From the NCBI GenBank assembly GCA_964630925.1, contig CAZVZK010000198.1:1-16220 (forward strand): a stretch of 16,220 nucleotides of DNA. Direction: 5' to 3'. The position numbers and the translations under genes are program-made. The notes under the pieces are model-generated. The model did no database searches. It saw nothing but the letters and a program-made list of their open reading frames with translations, and was not told where the DNA came from. Source of the stretch: RGDT01 sp964630925 (GTDB lineage: Bacteria > Planctomycetota > Planctomycetia > Gemmatales > Gemmataceae). Positions within the stretch are counted from its first letter, which is position 1. Each line of letters opens with the position of its first letter. Shown piece by piece: positions 1 through 5,874 of this stretch.

Positions 1-1071
1 GGCCACGTCGATCTCGTTGTCGAAGTGCCCGATGTTGCAGACGATGGCCTGGTTCTTCATCTTCTCCATGTGGTCGTGGTTGATGACGTTGAAGTTGCCC
101 GTCGCCGTCACGAAGATGTCCGCCTTGTCCGCCGCGTAGTCCATGGTGACGACGCGGTACCCCTCCATGGCGGCCTGGAGGGCGCAGATGGGGTCGATCT
201 CGGTGATCCACACCTGCGCCGACAGCGCCCGCAGGGCCTGCGCCGAACCCTTGCCGACGTCGCCGTAGCCGGCGACCACGGCGATCTTGCCGGCGATCAT
301 CACGTCGGTGGCGCGCTTGATGCCGTCCACGAGGGACTCGCGGCAGCCGTAGAGGTTGTCGAACTTGGACTTGGTGACGGAGTCGTTGACGTTGATCGCG
401 GGGAACTTGAGGTCGCCGCGCTTGTGCATCTGGTACAACCGCTGCACGCCGGTGGTGGTCTCCTCGGTGACGCCCTTGATGCCGGCGAGGTTGCGCGAGT
501 ACCAGGTGGGGTCGGAGGCGAGGCGCTTCTTGATGGCGGCGTAGAGGACGCGCTCCTCCTCGCTGTGGGGGGTGGCGATGACGAGGGGGTCCTTCTCGGC
601 CATCGCGCCCTTGTGCAGGAGTAGGGTCGCGTCGCCGCCGTCGTCGAGGATCATGTTGGTGGGATGGCCGTCGGCCCACTCGAAGATCTTGTGGGTGTAG
701 TCCCAGTACTCGACGAGGGACTCGCCCTTGTAGGCGAAGACGGGGATGCCGGCGGCGGCGATGGCGGCGGCGGCGTGGTCCTGGGTGGAGAAGATGTTGC
801 AGCTCGCCCAGCGGACCTCGGCGCCGAGGGCCTTGAGGGTCTCGATGAGGACGGCGGTCTGGATGGTCATGTGGAGCGAGCCGGTGATGCGGGCGCCCTT
901 GAGGGGCTGCTTGGCGGCGTACTCCTCGCGGATGGCCATCAGGCCGGGCATCTCGGTCTCGGCGATGGCGATCTCACGGCGGCCCCAGGCGGCGAGGCCG
1001 AGGTCGGCGACGTGGAAGTCGGTGAAGGTGGGGGCGGCGGCCTTCTTCGGGGCGGGTGCGATGGCGGTCAC
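1..1071 (-). CDS. ahcY: S-adenosylhomocysteine hydrolase (adenosylhomocysteinase), C-terminus cut by window edge
   Basis: The enzyme hydrolyses S-adenosylhomocysteine to adenosine and homocysteine in the cytosol with tightly bound NAD, completing the activated methyl cycle. I read 357 codons on the minus strand; the family's usual length of about 430-480 means roughly 75-115 C-terminal residues lie beyond the left edge. Visible signatures are GSLHMTIQTAVLIETL near the N-terminus, STQDHAAAAIA, ETTTGVQRLYQM, the catalytic stretch INVNDSVTKSKFDN, the NAD-binding GYGDVGKG at residues 268-275, and NIGHFDNEI close to the edge. A segment running from ATPHSEEERVL to YSRNLAGIKGV matches the roughly 40-residue insertion of the long bacterial and plant form. 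The start is the GTG at 1071, nine bases after a GGAG at 1081-1084; a TTG at 1077 is in frame but only three bases from that GGAG. The gene is preceded by an SAH riboswitch. Confidence 0.97.
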   Translation of the reverse strand, partial: MTAIAPAPKKAAAPTFTDFHVADLGLAAWGRREIAIAETEMPGLMAIREEYAAKQPLKGARITGSLHMTIQTAVLIETLKALGAEVRWASCNIFSTQDHAAAAIAAAGIPVFAYKGESLVEYWDYTHKIFEWADGHPTNMILDDGGDATLLLHKGAMAEKDPLVIATPHSEEERVLYAAIKKRLASDPTWYSRNLAGIKGVTEETTTGVQRLYQMHKRGDLKFPAINVNDSVTKSKFDNLYGCRESLVDGIKRATDVMIAGKIAVVAGYGDVGKGSAQALRALSAQVWITEIDPICALQAAMEGYRVVTMDYAADKADIFVTATGNFNVINHDHMEKMKNQAIVCNIGHFDNEIDVA

Positions 1072-1080
1072 GTTCAAGGT

Positions 1081-1084
1081 CTCC
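1081..1084 (-). promoter_or_regulatory. Shine-Dalgarno of ahcY, possibly masked without ligand
   Basis: GGAG on the minus strand lies nine bases before the GTG start. The surrounding CCCCGGAG can pair with CTCGGGG (1127-1133) in the 3' strand of riboswitch stem P1, seven pairs with one bulged G. SAH binding, by holding P1 closed, would free this site. The pairing is visible; its use in the cell is inferred. Confidence 0.5.
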
Positions 1085-1097
1085 GGGGACGGTGAAC

Positions 1098-1180
1098 GGG
1101 CGCCGTTGCATCAGGATTATCCGCCCCCCCGAGCCTGGCAGGAACGCCCGTGCGTCCCGTCGCAGCGCCCCTCGGCGGGG
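1098..1180 (-). promoter_or_regulatory. SAH riboswitch in the ahcY leader
   Basis: Read on the minus strand, the leader contains in order GAGGGGCGCTGCGAC, CCAGGCTCG and GCAACGGCGCC, the three conserved blocks I know from the SAH riboswitch. The fold is visible. P1 pairs CCGAG (1171-1175) with CTCGG (1129-1133). P2 pairs GGGACGC (1152-1158) with GCGTTCC (1141-1147) around an ACGG loop, with one G-U pair. A pseudoknot pairs GGGCGC (1165-1170) with GCGCCC (1098-1103). The ahcY Shine-Dalgarno follows 14 bases after the pseudoknot strand. In characterised members SAH binding turns the gene on. Here the 3' strand of P1 could alternatively pair with the Shine-Dalgarno region, which would explain such a switch; that mechanism is inferred. 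Confidence 0.92.
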
Positions 1181-1253
1181 AGGTTGTTTGGCTCGTTGTC
1201 GGGAGATTGGCTCCGTGGACGGTGAGGCGGATCATCGCGCCTCTGACATTTCA

Positions 1254-1282
1254 TTCGTAGCAGAGGGCCGCGTGGCGGGCAA
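1254..1282 (-). promoter_or_regulatory. Weak candidate promoter for the riboswitch-ahcY transcript
   Basis: On the minus strand TTGCCC (1277-1282) is followed after 17 bases by TACGAA (1254-1259). The -35 resemblance is fair and the -10 is poor, but spacing is right and it sits about 75 bases upstream of the riboswitch. No better pair was found between the SRPBCC gene stop at 1292 and the riboswitch. Confidence 0.25.
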
Positions 1283-1291
1283 GGGGAAGTC

Positions 1292-1744
1292 TTACCGGGG
1301 CGGCGGGGCCTCGATGTAGCGTTTCAAGGCGAGGAGCCGGGCGCGCGTGTCCCCGGCGAAGACACGCCGGAGGATGGGCGTGAGGAGCCAGGACAGCCAC
1401 ACCGGCCAGGCGCGGAGGCTGTAGGGGAAGCCGACGCGGGTGCGGCCCGGCGCGACCTCCTCGAAGCGCCACGAGCCGGCGAAGTGGGCGAGGAACCAGG
1501 GCCCGCGGGTCATCCGGACCGCGGTGGCCCGGGGCGGGTTGAAGGAGACGTACTCGGTCTCCATCGCCCAGCCGCCGTTGGAGACGCACAGGGCGCGGAC
1601 GCCGACGCCGGCCTGGGCCGCGCCGCCGACGAGGGCCGCCGAACGCAGGAACGGGTCCCAGTCCAGGCGGCGCGCGTAGTCCTGCGAGAGGGCGAAGAGC
1701 GTGGCCGGCTCGGCGGCGATCACGATGGATTCGTCGAAGGTCAT
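1292..1744 (-). CDS. SRPBCC-family (polyketide cyclase/START-like) protein
   Basis: A 150-residue cytosolic protein of the SRPBCC ligand-binding fold, which makes a deep hydrophobic pocket. No specific ligand or reaction can be named. It opens with MTFDESIVIAAEPATLFALSQDYARR, the usual first strand and helix of the fold ('...I.APPE.VF....D...'), followed by the W-D-P-F-L segment. Later come strand-like blocks (TEYVSFNPPRATAVRMT, GSWRFEEVAPGRTRV) and a long C-terminal helix starting near WLSWLLTPILRRVF, as expected for the family. The start at 1744 has GAGG about six bases upstream. The reading frame stays open far upstream, but the conserved domain begins at this methionine. It follows thpR on the same strand after 125 bases. 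Confidence 0.8.
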   Translation of the reverse strand: MTFDESIVIAAEPATLFALSQDYARRLDWDPFLRSAALVGGAAQAGVGVRALCVSNGGWAMETEYVSFNPPRATAVRMTRGPWFLAHFAGSWRFEEVAPGRTRVGFPYSLRAWPVWLSWLLTPILRRVFAGDTRARLLALKRYIEAPPPR

Positions 1745-1780
1745 GCACGCCTCGCGGCGGTCCGGGCCTCGACCAGAGAA

Positions 1781-1795
1781 CCGCCGACTCGGCGG
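1781..1795. repeat. Short GC hairpin between thpR and the SRPBCC gene
   Basis: CCGCCG and CGGCGG flank a three-base loop, a six-pair stem. No run of T follows on the minus strand (TTCTCT), so as an intrinsic terminator it is weak. Confidence 0.3.
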
Positions 1796-1869
1796 GCGGG
1801 ACAACTGGGAATGTGGCGGCCGCGTGCGACGTCGGGCATCGCCCGGCTGACGGCGGGCCCGGCCACGGC

Positions 1870-2421
1870 CTACAACGCCACCCGGCCCAGCAGCACGTAC
1901 TCCGGCCCCTCGGCACGCAGGTCGCTGGACATGATCAGGACCTCGGCCACCGCGCAGCCGCCGGCGGCCCATTCGGCGTGTTTGGCCACCTCCGCCGAGA
2001 TGTCGGCGCCGTGCTTGAACCGGCCCAGGGTGATGTGGGGGGTGAACGGCTTCTCCTCGGAGCGGTACAGGCCCGTCTCGACGAGGGCGGCGTCGATGGA
2101 CGCCTGGAGGGCCTTCAGCTCGTCCGCGCCGTCGCCGACGCCGGCCCAGACGGTGCGTGGCCGGGTGGGGTTGGGGAAGCAGCCGACGCCCTCGACCTCC
2201 AGGGTGAACGCGGGGTGCCCCTCGCAGCCGGCGGCGACGGCCTTGCAGACGCGGGCGAGGTCGCGGTCCTCCACGTCGCCGAGGAAGAGGAGGGTGAGGT
2301 GCATGGTGTCGGGGGTGACCCAGCGGACGCCGGGGGCGGCGAGGGCCTCCTGCAAGGCGACGCAGCGCGAGCGGACGCGCTTGCCGAGGTCGATGGCGAC
2401 GAAGGTGCGGATGCGGGACAT
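1870..2421 (-). CDS. thpR: RNA 2',3'-cyclic phosphodiesterase (2H phosphoesterase)
   Basis: A 183-residue cytosolic enzyme of the LigT/ThpR branch of the 2H phosphoesterases. The family opens 2',3'-cyclic phosphates on RNA ends and was first seen as a tRNA 2'-5' ligase activity. Both catalytic HxT motifs are present: H41-L-T43 in HLTLLFLG and H129-I-T131 in PHITLGR. The N-terminus MSRIRTFVAIDL is typical, and the length equals the family's usual 175-190. The start at 2421 has a strong GGAGGA about seven bases upstream. The SRPBCC gene lies 125 bases downstream on the same strand; no functional link between the two is known to me. Confidence 0.94.
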   Translation of the reverse strand: MSRIRTFVAIDLGKRVRSRCVALQEALAAPGVRWVTPDTMHLTLLFLGDVEDRDLARVCKAVAAGCEGHPAFTLEVEGVGCFPNPTRPRTVWAGVGDGADELKALQASIDAALVETGLYRSEEKPFTPHITLGRFKHGADISAEVAKHAEWAAGGCAVAEVLIMSSDLRAEGPEYVLLGRVAL

Positions 2422-2531
2422 GGGGGATCCTCCGTTGAGTCACCTGGCGTCGAACCTCCGCCGTCGGTGGGGTCTGTCTGGATTGAACGGGAGGGCGAGA
2501 AAGCCCCGCCCCCGTCACACATAGGGCTCGC

Positions 2532-2552
2532 CCCGGCCGAGGGGTGGCCGGG
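2532..2552. repeat. Seven-pair GC hairpin upstream of thpR
   Basis: CCCGGCC (2532-2538) and GGCCGGG (2546-2552) enclose a seven-base loop. There is no T tract on either side. It lies in the gap between thpR and the repeat-rich stretch; role unknown. Confidence 0.4.
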
Positions 2553-2553
2553 A

Positions 2554-2583
2554 TTGGTGTTCGGCACGCACGCCCATTACCAT
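2554..2583 (+). promoter_or_regulatory. Weak candidate plus-strand promoter
   Basis: TTGGTG (2554-2559) and TACCAT (2578-2583) are 18 bases apart, about 50 bases before a possible small reading frame at 2635. Only moderate agreement with sigma70 consensus. Confidence 0.2.
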
Positions 2584-2634
2584 AGAGAGGCGGGGCGTGG
2601 TGCGGGAGCTGTGACCGGAACGGGAGGGCATGTC

Positions 2635-2889
2635 ATGGAGAGCGCACGCGGCCCGCGATGGTTTTTCGTCGCCTTGCTGGCCCCTGCATTGCTCCGTGGG
2701 ACGGGCCCTGCGGCGGGGCCTCCGCCGTCTGGCGTGCGGCCGGCGGGTGTGTGGGGGCGGACCGCTCCGCTGCGCGTCGCGGCTACCCAAGAATGGGCCT
2801 CATGTGGCCGAGGGGCCGGATGGGGAGATTGCGATCATCGTGGTGGTGGGCCTTCGGCCTTGCCCCCACGCCCGCCCGGTGGGTTATGA
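2635..2889 (+). CDS. Doubtful small ORF with a signal-peptide-like N-terminus
   Basis: An 84-codon frame opens with MESARGPRWFFVALLAPALL, a short basic start followed by a hydrophobic helix, as in an exported protein, and a GGGAGGG stands about seven bases upstream. The rest is rich in G, P and R, looks like translated non-coding GC-rich DNA, and runs into the repeat segment CGCTCCGCTGCGC. It may be the decayed 5' end of a secreted protein gene, or no gene at all. The overlapping frame from 2630 is equally unconvincing. I recognise no family. Confidence 0.18.
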   Translation: MESARGPRWFFVALLAPALLRGTGPAAGPPPSGVRPAGVWGRTAPLRVAATQEWASCGRGAGWGDCDHRGGGPSALPPRPPGGL

Positions 2890-3007
2890 CGCGCTCCGCT
2901 GCGCAAAGCCTCCGCGTCGCGGCTAACCGAGGCGGGGCGCGGCGCGGGCCGCTGGGCGGTTTTCGGCTGCGGGGCTGCGTCGGGTTTCGCGGAGGCTTTG
3001 CGCAGCG
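2760..3007. repeat. Dispersed palindromic repeat cluster with a 20-bp inverted repeat
   Basis: The 20-mer cgctgcgcaaagcctccgcg at 2897-2916 recurs exactly in reverse complement at 2988-3007, separated by 71 bases. A related partial copy, CGCTCCGCTGCGC followed by GTCGCGGCTA, starts near 2763, and the same GTCGCGGCTA follows the first 20-mer. No transposase, terminal duplication or open frame explains it. Similar strings are, to my memory, scattered between genes in Gemmata-type genomes; a genome search would settle this. The stretch 2422-3098 holds otherwise only the doubtful ORF and hairpins noted separately. Confidence 0.7.
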
Positions 3008-3042
3008 AAAGCCCGACGCGATGTCTTGCAGCCCAGGTGGAA

Positions 3043-3059
3043 GCCCCCATGTCGGGGGC
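3043..3059. repeat. Short hairpin before the 3099 gene
   Basis: GCCCCC (3043-3048) and GGGGGC (3054-3059) enclose ATGTC. It ends 23 bases before the gene's Shine-Dalgarno. It could be a terminator for upstream transcription or a leader structure; no T tract follows. Confidence 0.35.
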
Positions 3060-3098
3060 GGGGCCGGCGGCTATCCTCACTCGGAGGAGGGCGTGTGC

Positions 3099-3794
3099 AT
3101 GACGGAGGCGGAGTGGCTGGCGTGCGAGGAGCCGGACGCGATGATCGCCTTCCTCGTGGAGCGCGGGGCCAGCGAGCGCAAGCTCCGCCTGTTCGCCGTG
3201 GCGTGCTACCGGGCGCTGTACCCGCTGTACGAGAAGGGGTTCGATAGGACCGACCCCCTCGCACAGGCCAACTTGCGCAAGACGCCGGAGTGGACCGCCC
3301 AGCGGCGGCGCGAGCGGCGCGAGCAGGACGGGCGTGCGCTGTCGCTGGCGGAGCAGTACGCCGACGGCGAGGCAGGGGCGGACGCCCTCGCGTACATCGG
3401 CCACTACGCCTACACCCCGTTGGCCCGCCTCCGGTGGACGGACGCCACGGTCGTCGCCCGCACGGCTGAGGCGGAGGTGGGCGACATGGTGCGGTTCGAG
3501 GCTGCGGAACCGATTGGCCACGGGCGGCTCTTGCTGGACGTGTTCGGCAACCCCTTCTGTCCGGCCCGGCTCGCTCCGGCATGGCTGGCCCCGACGGGCG
3601 TGGCAATCGCCAAGGCCGCCTACGACGCGCGCCACCTCTCCAGCGGACGCCTTGACAACGCCCGCCTCGCCGTGTTGTCGGACGCGCTTGAGGAGGCGGG
3701 ATGCACGGATGACGCGATCCTCTCCCACCTGCGTTCGCCGGGGCCGCATGTGCGTGGGTGCTGGGCGTTGGACCTCGTGCTGGGCAGGGAGTGA
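3099..3794 (+). CDS. Gemmata-type paralogous family protein of unknown function
   Basis: A 231-residue protein with no signal peptide or membrane segment. I recognise the family pattern but not its function. The N-terminus MTEAEWLACEEPDAMIAFL then KLRLFAVACYRALYPL, the middle block LLLDVFGNPFCP followed by APAWLAPTGVAIAKAAYDAR, and the C-terminal LAVLSDALEEAGCTDDAILSH with PHVRGCWALDLVLGRE are characteristic of proteins I know in many copies in Gemmata-like planctomycetes, often near SMI1/KNR4-type or repeat-rich genes. The copy looks intact from first to last conserved block, although the middle (about residues 55-105) is loosely conserved and rich in R, E and A. GGAGGAGG at 3083-3090, eight bases upstream, supports the start; the frame is open further upstream but only through repeat DNA. 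No operon partner is visible. Confidence 0.82.
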   Translation: MTEAEWLACEEPDAMIAFLVERGASERKLRLFAVACYRALYPLYEKGFDRTDPLAQANLRKTPEWTAQRRRERREQDGRALSLAEQYADGEAGADALAYIGHYAYTPLARLRWTDATVVARTAEAEVGDMVRFEAAEPIGHGRLLLDVFGNPFCPARLAPAWLAPTGVAIAKAAYDARHLSSGRLDNARLAVLSDALEEAGCTDDAILSHLRSPGPHVRGCWALDLVLGRE

Positions 3795-3840
3795 GGCCGC
3801 GGAGGCACCGGCGGGCTGACGCCGCGCCGCTCGCCCCGGC

Positions 3841-4050
3841 GCCTTCAGCGTGCGACGGCCTCGGGGGGGCGACGCCGGCCCAGGCGAGGAGGGCGGAGGC
3901 GGCGGCGGCGACCTGTGTTTGCTCGGGGCAGGCGAGGAAGGCGGAGACGTGCCCCTCGGCCTGGAGGGGCCAGTGGCCGAGGAGGCGGAGGCGTTCGACG
4001 GGCTCGCGGAGGGCGGTGAGGAGGTGGCCGGGGGCGGCCTGGGACCCACC
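3841..4050 (-). pseudogene. Coding-like remnant with no start, unidentified
   Basis: The 391-base gap 3795-4185 has no intact gene, but one minus-strand frame reads like real protein: about 70 residues including ALREPVERLRLLGHWPL, EGHVSAFLACPEQ and VAAAASALLAWAGV, with balanced hydrophobic spacing and C- or G-ending codons. It is closed upstream by a TGA at 4051-4053, directly beside the palindromic element at 4063-4090. No in-frame ATG, GTG or TTG start was seen, and no stop follows before it runs into the antisense of the neighbouring gene. I infer the C-terminal remnant of a gene whose 5' part was lost. I do not recognise the family; chance translation of GC-rich DNA cannot be excluded. 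Confidence 0.35.
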
Positions 4051-4062
4051 TCACCCCCCCAG

Positions 4063-4090
4063 CCCCCCTCTCCGAAACGGAAGAGGGGGG
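4063..4090. repeat. Strong palindrome between convergent genes
   Basis: CCCCCCTCT then CCG (4063-4074) pairs with CGG and AGAGGGGGG (4078-4090) around an AAA loop: twelve pairs with one bulged A (4081). It is flanked by a run of C (4053-4060) and AGCCGTAAG. It lies between a plus-strand gene ending at 3794 and a minus-strand gene ending at 4186, so it could stop transcription from both sides, but it lacks a T tract. The look is that of a dispersed palindromic element. Confidence 0.65.
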
Positions 4091-4185
4091 AGCCGTAAGA
4101 GCATCGATTGCGCGGAGGGGTGCTGTGTCCGCCCACAGGGGGGCGGCACGGATCGGCCATTGTCGCGCTGGCGGGATGCCGGCGG

Positions 4186-4863
4186 TCAGAGCGGCTCGAC
4201 CTCCCCCCACCAGTCGCCGCCCCCCAGCGCCCTGGCCTCCTCGCGCGCCCGCGCGGCCCCGGCCACGCCCCCGGCCTCCTCGCGGTGGTCCCCCAGGGCG
4301 GACCAGAGCAGGGCGTCCGTCGGCCAGCGGCGCAGCGCCTCGGCCAGCATGCCCGGCGTGGTCAAGGCGCCGGCGTCCCCGCCGTCGGGCGCCTGCCCGA
4401 CGTCTTCAGGCGAGGGCGGGCGCACGGTGCAGGTGAAGGCGCCGCCCCGCTCGGCGGCGTAGGTCAGCTCATCGAAGGCGAAGGAGAGCATTTCCATCGG
4501 AGGGGTATAGCCCTCTCCGCCACAGGCCGAGATCGAGTACCCCCAGAGCCAAGCCCGGCTGAGCGTGACCGTGAGCGCGGGCCGGAAGTCTGCCCGGTCA
4601 ATACGGAGCCAGGTGATCACGACGTCCCGCCGTTCCCCGTCCATGGCCCAGGCGAAAAGTGAGCGGGTGCTACGCCTCCAGTCCGGCGTGACCTCCACCA
4701 CGCCGAGACGCGCGGGCAACGCCTCGTGCATGCCGGGGAACGTCGGCGGGCCGAGGACGGGCCGGACGGCATGGATCTTGACATCGTACAGCTCATACGT
4801 GCCGTAGTAACCCGGCACGCCACCGGCGCACCTGATTCCCTGGATCTGCATCCGTATCGGCAT
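4186..4863 (-). CDS. Hcp-like (T6SS tube-type fold) protein with C-terminal TPR-like tail
   Basis: A 225-residue protein with no signal peptide. Residues 1-137 follow the layout of the Hcp/DUF796 family. The opening is MPIRMQIQGIR, compared with the usual 'iyLkIdGIkGes'. Next is a YGTYELYDVKIHAVRP strand pair. Then TRSLFAWAMDGERRDVVITW corresponds to 'SpkLfeaca.GkhipeVtl', and ALTVTLSRAWLWGYSIS with PPMEMLSFAFDELTYA corresponds to 'ylt.tl.dvlvssyq...P.EsvsLnFakiey.y'. A linker rich in G, P and D follows. Residues about 172-213 resemble a single TPR repeat (DALLWSALGDHREEAGG and after). Classical Hcp is about 160-170 residues and has no such tail. No other type VI secretion genes are present. 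It follows the adenosine kinase-like gene by 21 bases on the same strand, so probably shares its transcript. The start at 4863 has only a weak GGGCGGG upstream; the Met at codon 5 is possible. The fold assignment is by pattern, not by search. Confidence 0.62.
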   Translation of the reverse strand: MPIRMQIQGIRCAGGVPGYYGTYELYDVKIHAVRPVLGPPTFPGMHEALPARLGVVEVTPDWRRSTRSLFAWAMDGERRDVVITWLRIDRADFRPALTVTLSRAWLWGYSISACGGEGYTPPMEMLSFAFDELTYAAERGGAFTCTVRPPSPEDVGQAPDGGDAGALTTPGMLAEALRRWPTDALLWSALGDHREEAGGVAGAARAREEARALGGGDWWGEVEPL

Positions 4864-4884
4864 ATCCCGCCCCTGCGGTGTGCG

Positions 4885-5874
4885 TCACGCCAGCGCCTCG
4901 TCCCAGAACTCGCGCGTGCCGTGGTGCAGGCGGGCGCCGAACTGCGAGATCACCTTCATCGCCAGGTAGCAGGCGCCGCGGGCGGCCTTCGCCGGGTGGA
5001 CGCCGTGGGTGATGCCGTACAGGAAGGCCCCGGCGAGCATGTCACCGGCGCCGGTGAGGTCGAGCGGCTCGCAGGGGAACGACGGGACGTGGGCGGTGTG
5101 GCCGTCGTAGCGGACGAAGCAGCCGTTGCCGCCGTCGGTGACCACGCGGTTGGGGACGACGGTCTCCAGCTTCTGGAAGGCGTCCTCGGCGGAGTGGGCG
5201 CCGGTGAGGGCGCGGGCCTCGGAGGAGTTGGCGAAGAGGAGGTCGGCCATCCCCAGGGCCTCGGTGAAGGCGTCGCGGAAGGTGAGGGGGACGAAGGCCT
5301 CGCTGCACGTGAGGGCGACCTTGACGCCGTTCTTCTTGGCGACCTTGAGGGCCTTGCGGATGGCGCCCTGGCCGGTCTCGGGGTTGGCGAAGACGTAGCC
5401 CTCGATGAAGAGCCACTCGGCCTTGGCGAGGCGGGCCTCGTCGACGTGCTTCTCTGCGAGGTGGGAGCTGACGGCGAGGCAGGTGCGCATGGTGCGCTCG
5501 GCGTCGGGGGTGATGATGCAGGCGCAGGTGCCGGTGGTCTCGTTGACGATGACGGGGTTGCCGATGTCGATGTCGAGGGTGTCGAATTCGCTCTTGTAGA
5601 AGAGGCCGTAGCGGTCGTCGCCGACGCAGCCGAGGAAGGCGGCGTCGCCGCCGAGCTGGGAGAAGGCGATGGTGGAGTTGGCGACGCTGCCGCCGCTGAC
5701 GAGGCGTGGCTCGTGGGACTGGAAGCGTTTGAGGAGCTGGTGCTGCTCGGCGGGCTCGACGAGGCGCATGGAGCCGCGTTCGAAGCCGAGGTCGGCGAAC
5801 TCGGGCTCGCTGAGCTCGATGAAGATGTCGACGAGGGCGTTGCCCAGGCCGTAGAGGTGGAATTCACGCTTCAT
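4885..5874 (-). CDS. PfkB-family kinase, probably adenosine kinase
   Basis: A 329-residue cytosolic ribokinase-fold enzyme. The closest pattern I know is bacterial adenosine kinase, which phosphorylates adenosine to AMP with ATP. Seen: N-terminal YGLGNALVDIFIELSE; the substrate-side GGSVANS at residues 61-67; RTMRTCLAVSSHL and EWLFIEGYVF; KVALTCSEAF; LLFANSSEARALTG; VVTDGGNGCFV; and the C-terminal PfkB signature LTGAGDMLAGAFLYG with GAGD at 275-278 (D278 the catalytic base). The combination of RTMxT, the EGY block, S-[DE]-AF and IS-x-x-GAR near the end is that of the adenosine kinase group rather than ribokinase or fructokinase, but related nucleoside or sugar substrates remain possible. It overlaps the upstream MaoC gene by 11 bases (ATGAAGCGTGA), so translation is probably coupled. 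The presence of ahcY 3.8 kb away fits adenosine removal. Confidence 0.85.
   Translation of the reverse strand: MKREFHLYGLGNALVDIFIELSEPEFADLGFERGSMRLVEPAEQHQLLKRFQSHEPRLVSGGSVANSTIAFSQLGGDAAFLGCVGDDRYGLFYKSEFDTLDIDIGNPVIVNETTGTCACIITPDAERTMRTCLAVSSHLAEKHVDEARLAKAEWLFIEGYVFANPETGQGAIRKALKVAKKNGVKVALTCSEAFVPLTFRDAFTEALGMADLLFANSSEARALTGAHSAEDAFQKLETVVPNRVVTDGGNGCFVRYDGHTAHVPSFPCEPLDLTGAGDMLAGAFLYGITHGVHPAKAARGACYLAMKVISQFGARLHHGTREFWDEALA

Noticed and set aside
25..1095. Plus-strand frames over the ahcY region
   Set aside because: Low-complexity V/G/D-rich translations antisense to ahcY.
1745..2518. N-terminal extension of the SRPBCC frame to 2518
   Set aside because: The extension overlaps thpR in another frame and is R/P-rich; the domain begins at the methionine at 1744 with its own Shine-Dalgarno.
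1484..2889. Long plus-strand frames over the SRPBCC and thpR genes
   Set aside because: Antisense to two genes with recognised motifs; no family features.
2635..3007. An insertion sequence
   Set aside because: No transposase, no clear terminal duplication; only short inverted repeats.
2658..3098. N-terminal extension of the gene at 3099
   Set aside because: It translates repeat DNA; the family start MTEAEWLAC and a strong GGAGGAGG mark 3099.
3795..4185. Proline- and arginine-rich frames in the gap
   Set aside because: They read through the palindrome and C/G runs and have no family features; only one frame looked protein-like and is listed as a remnant.
4186..4863. A type VI secretion locus
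   Set aside because: Only a single Hcp-like protein is present, with no sheath, baseplate or membrane-complex genes in the window.
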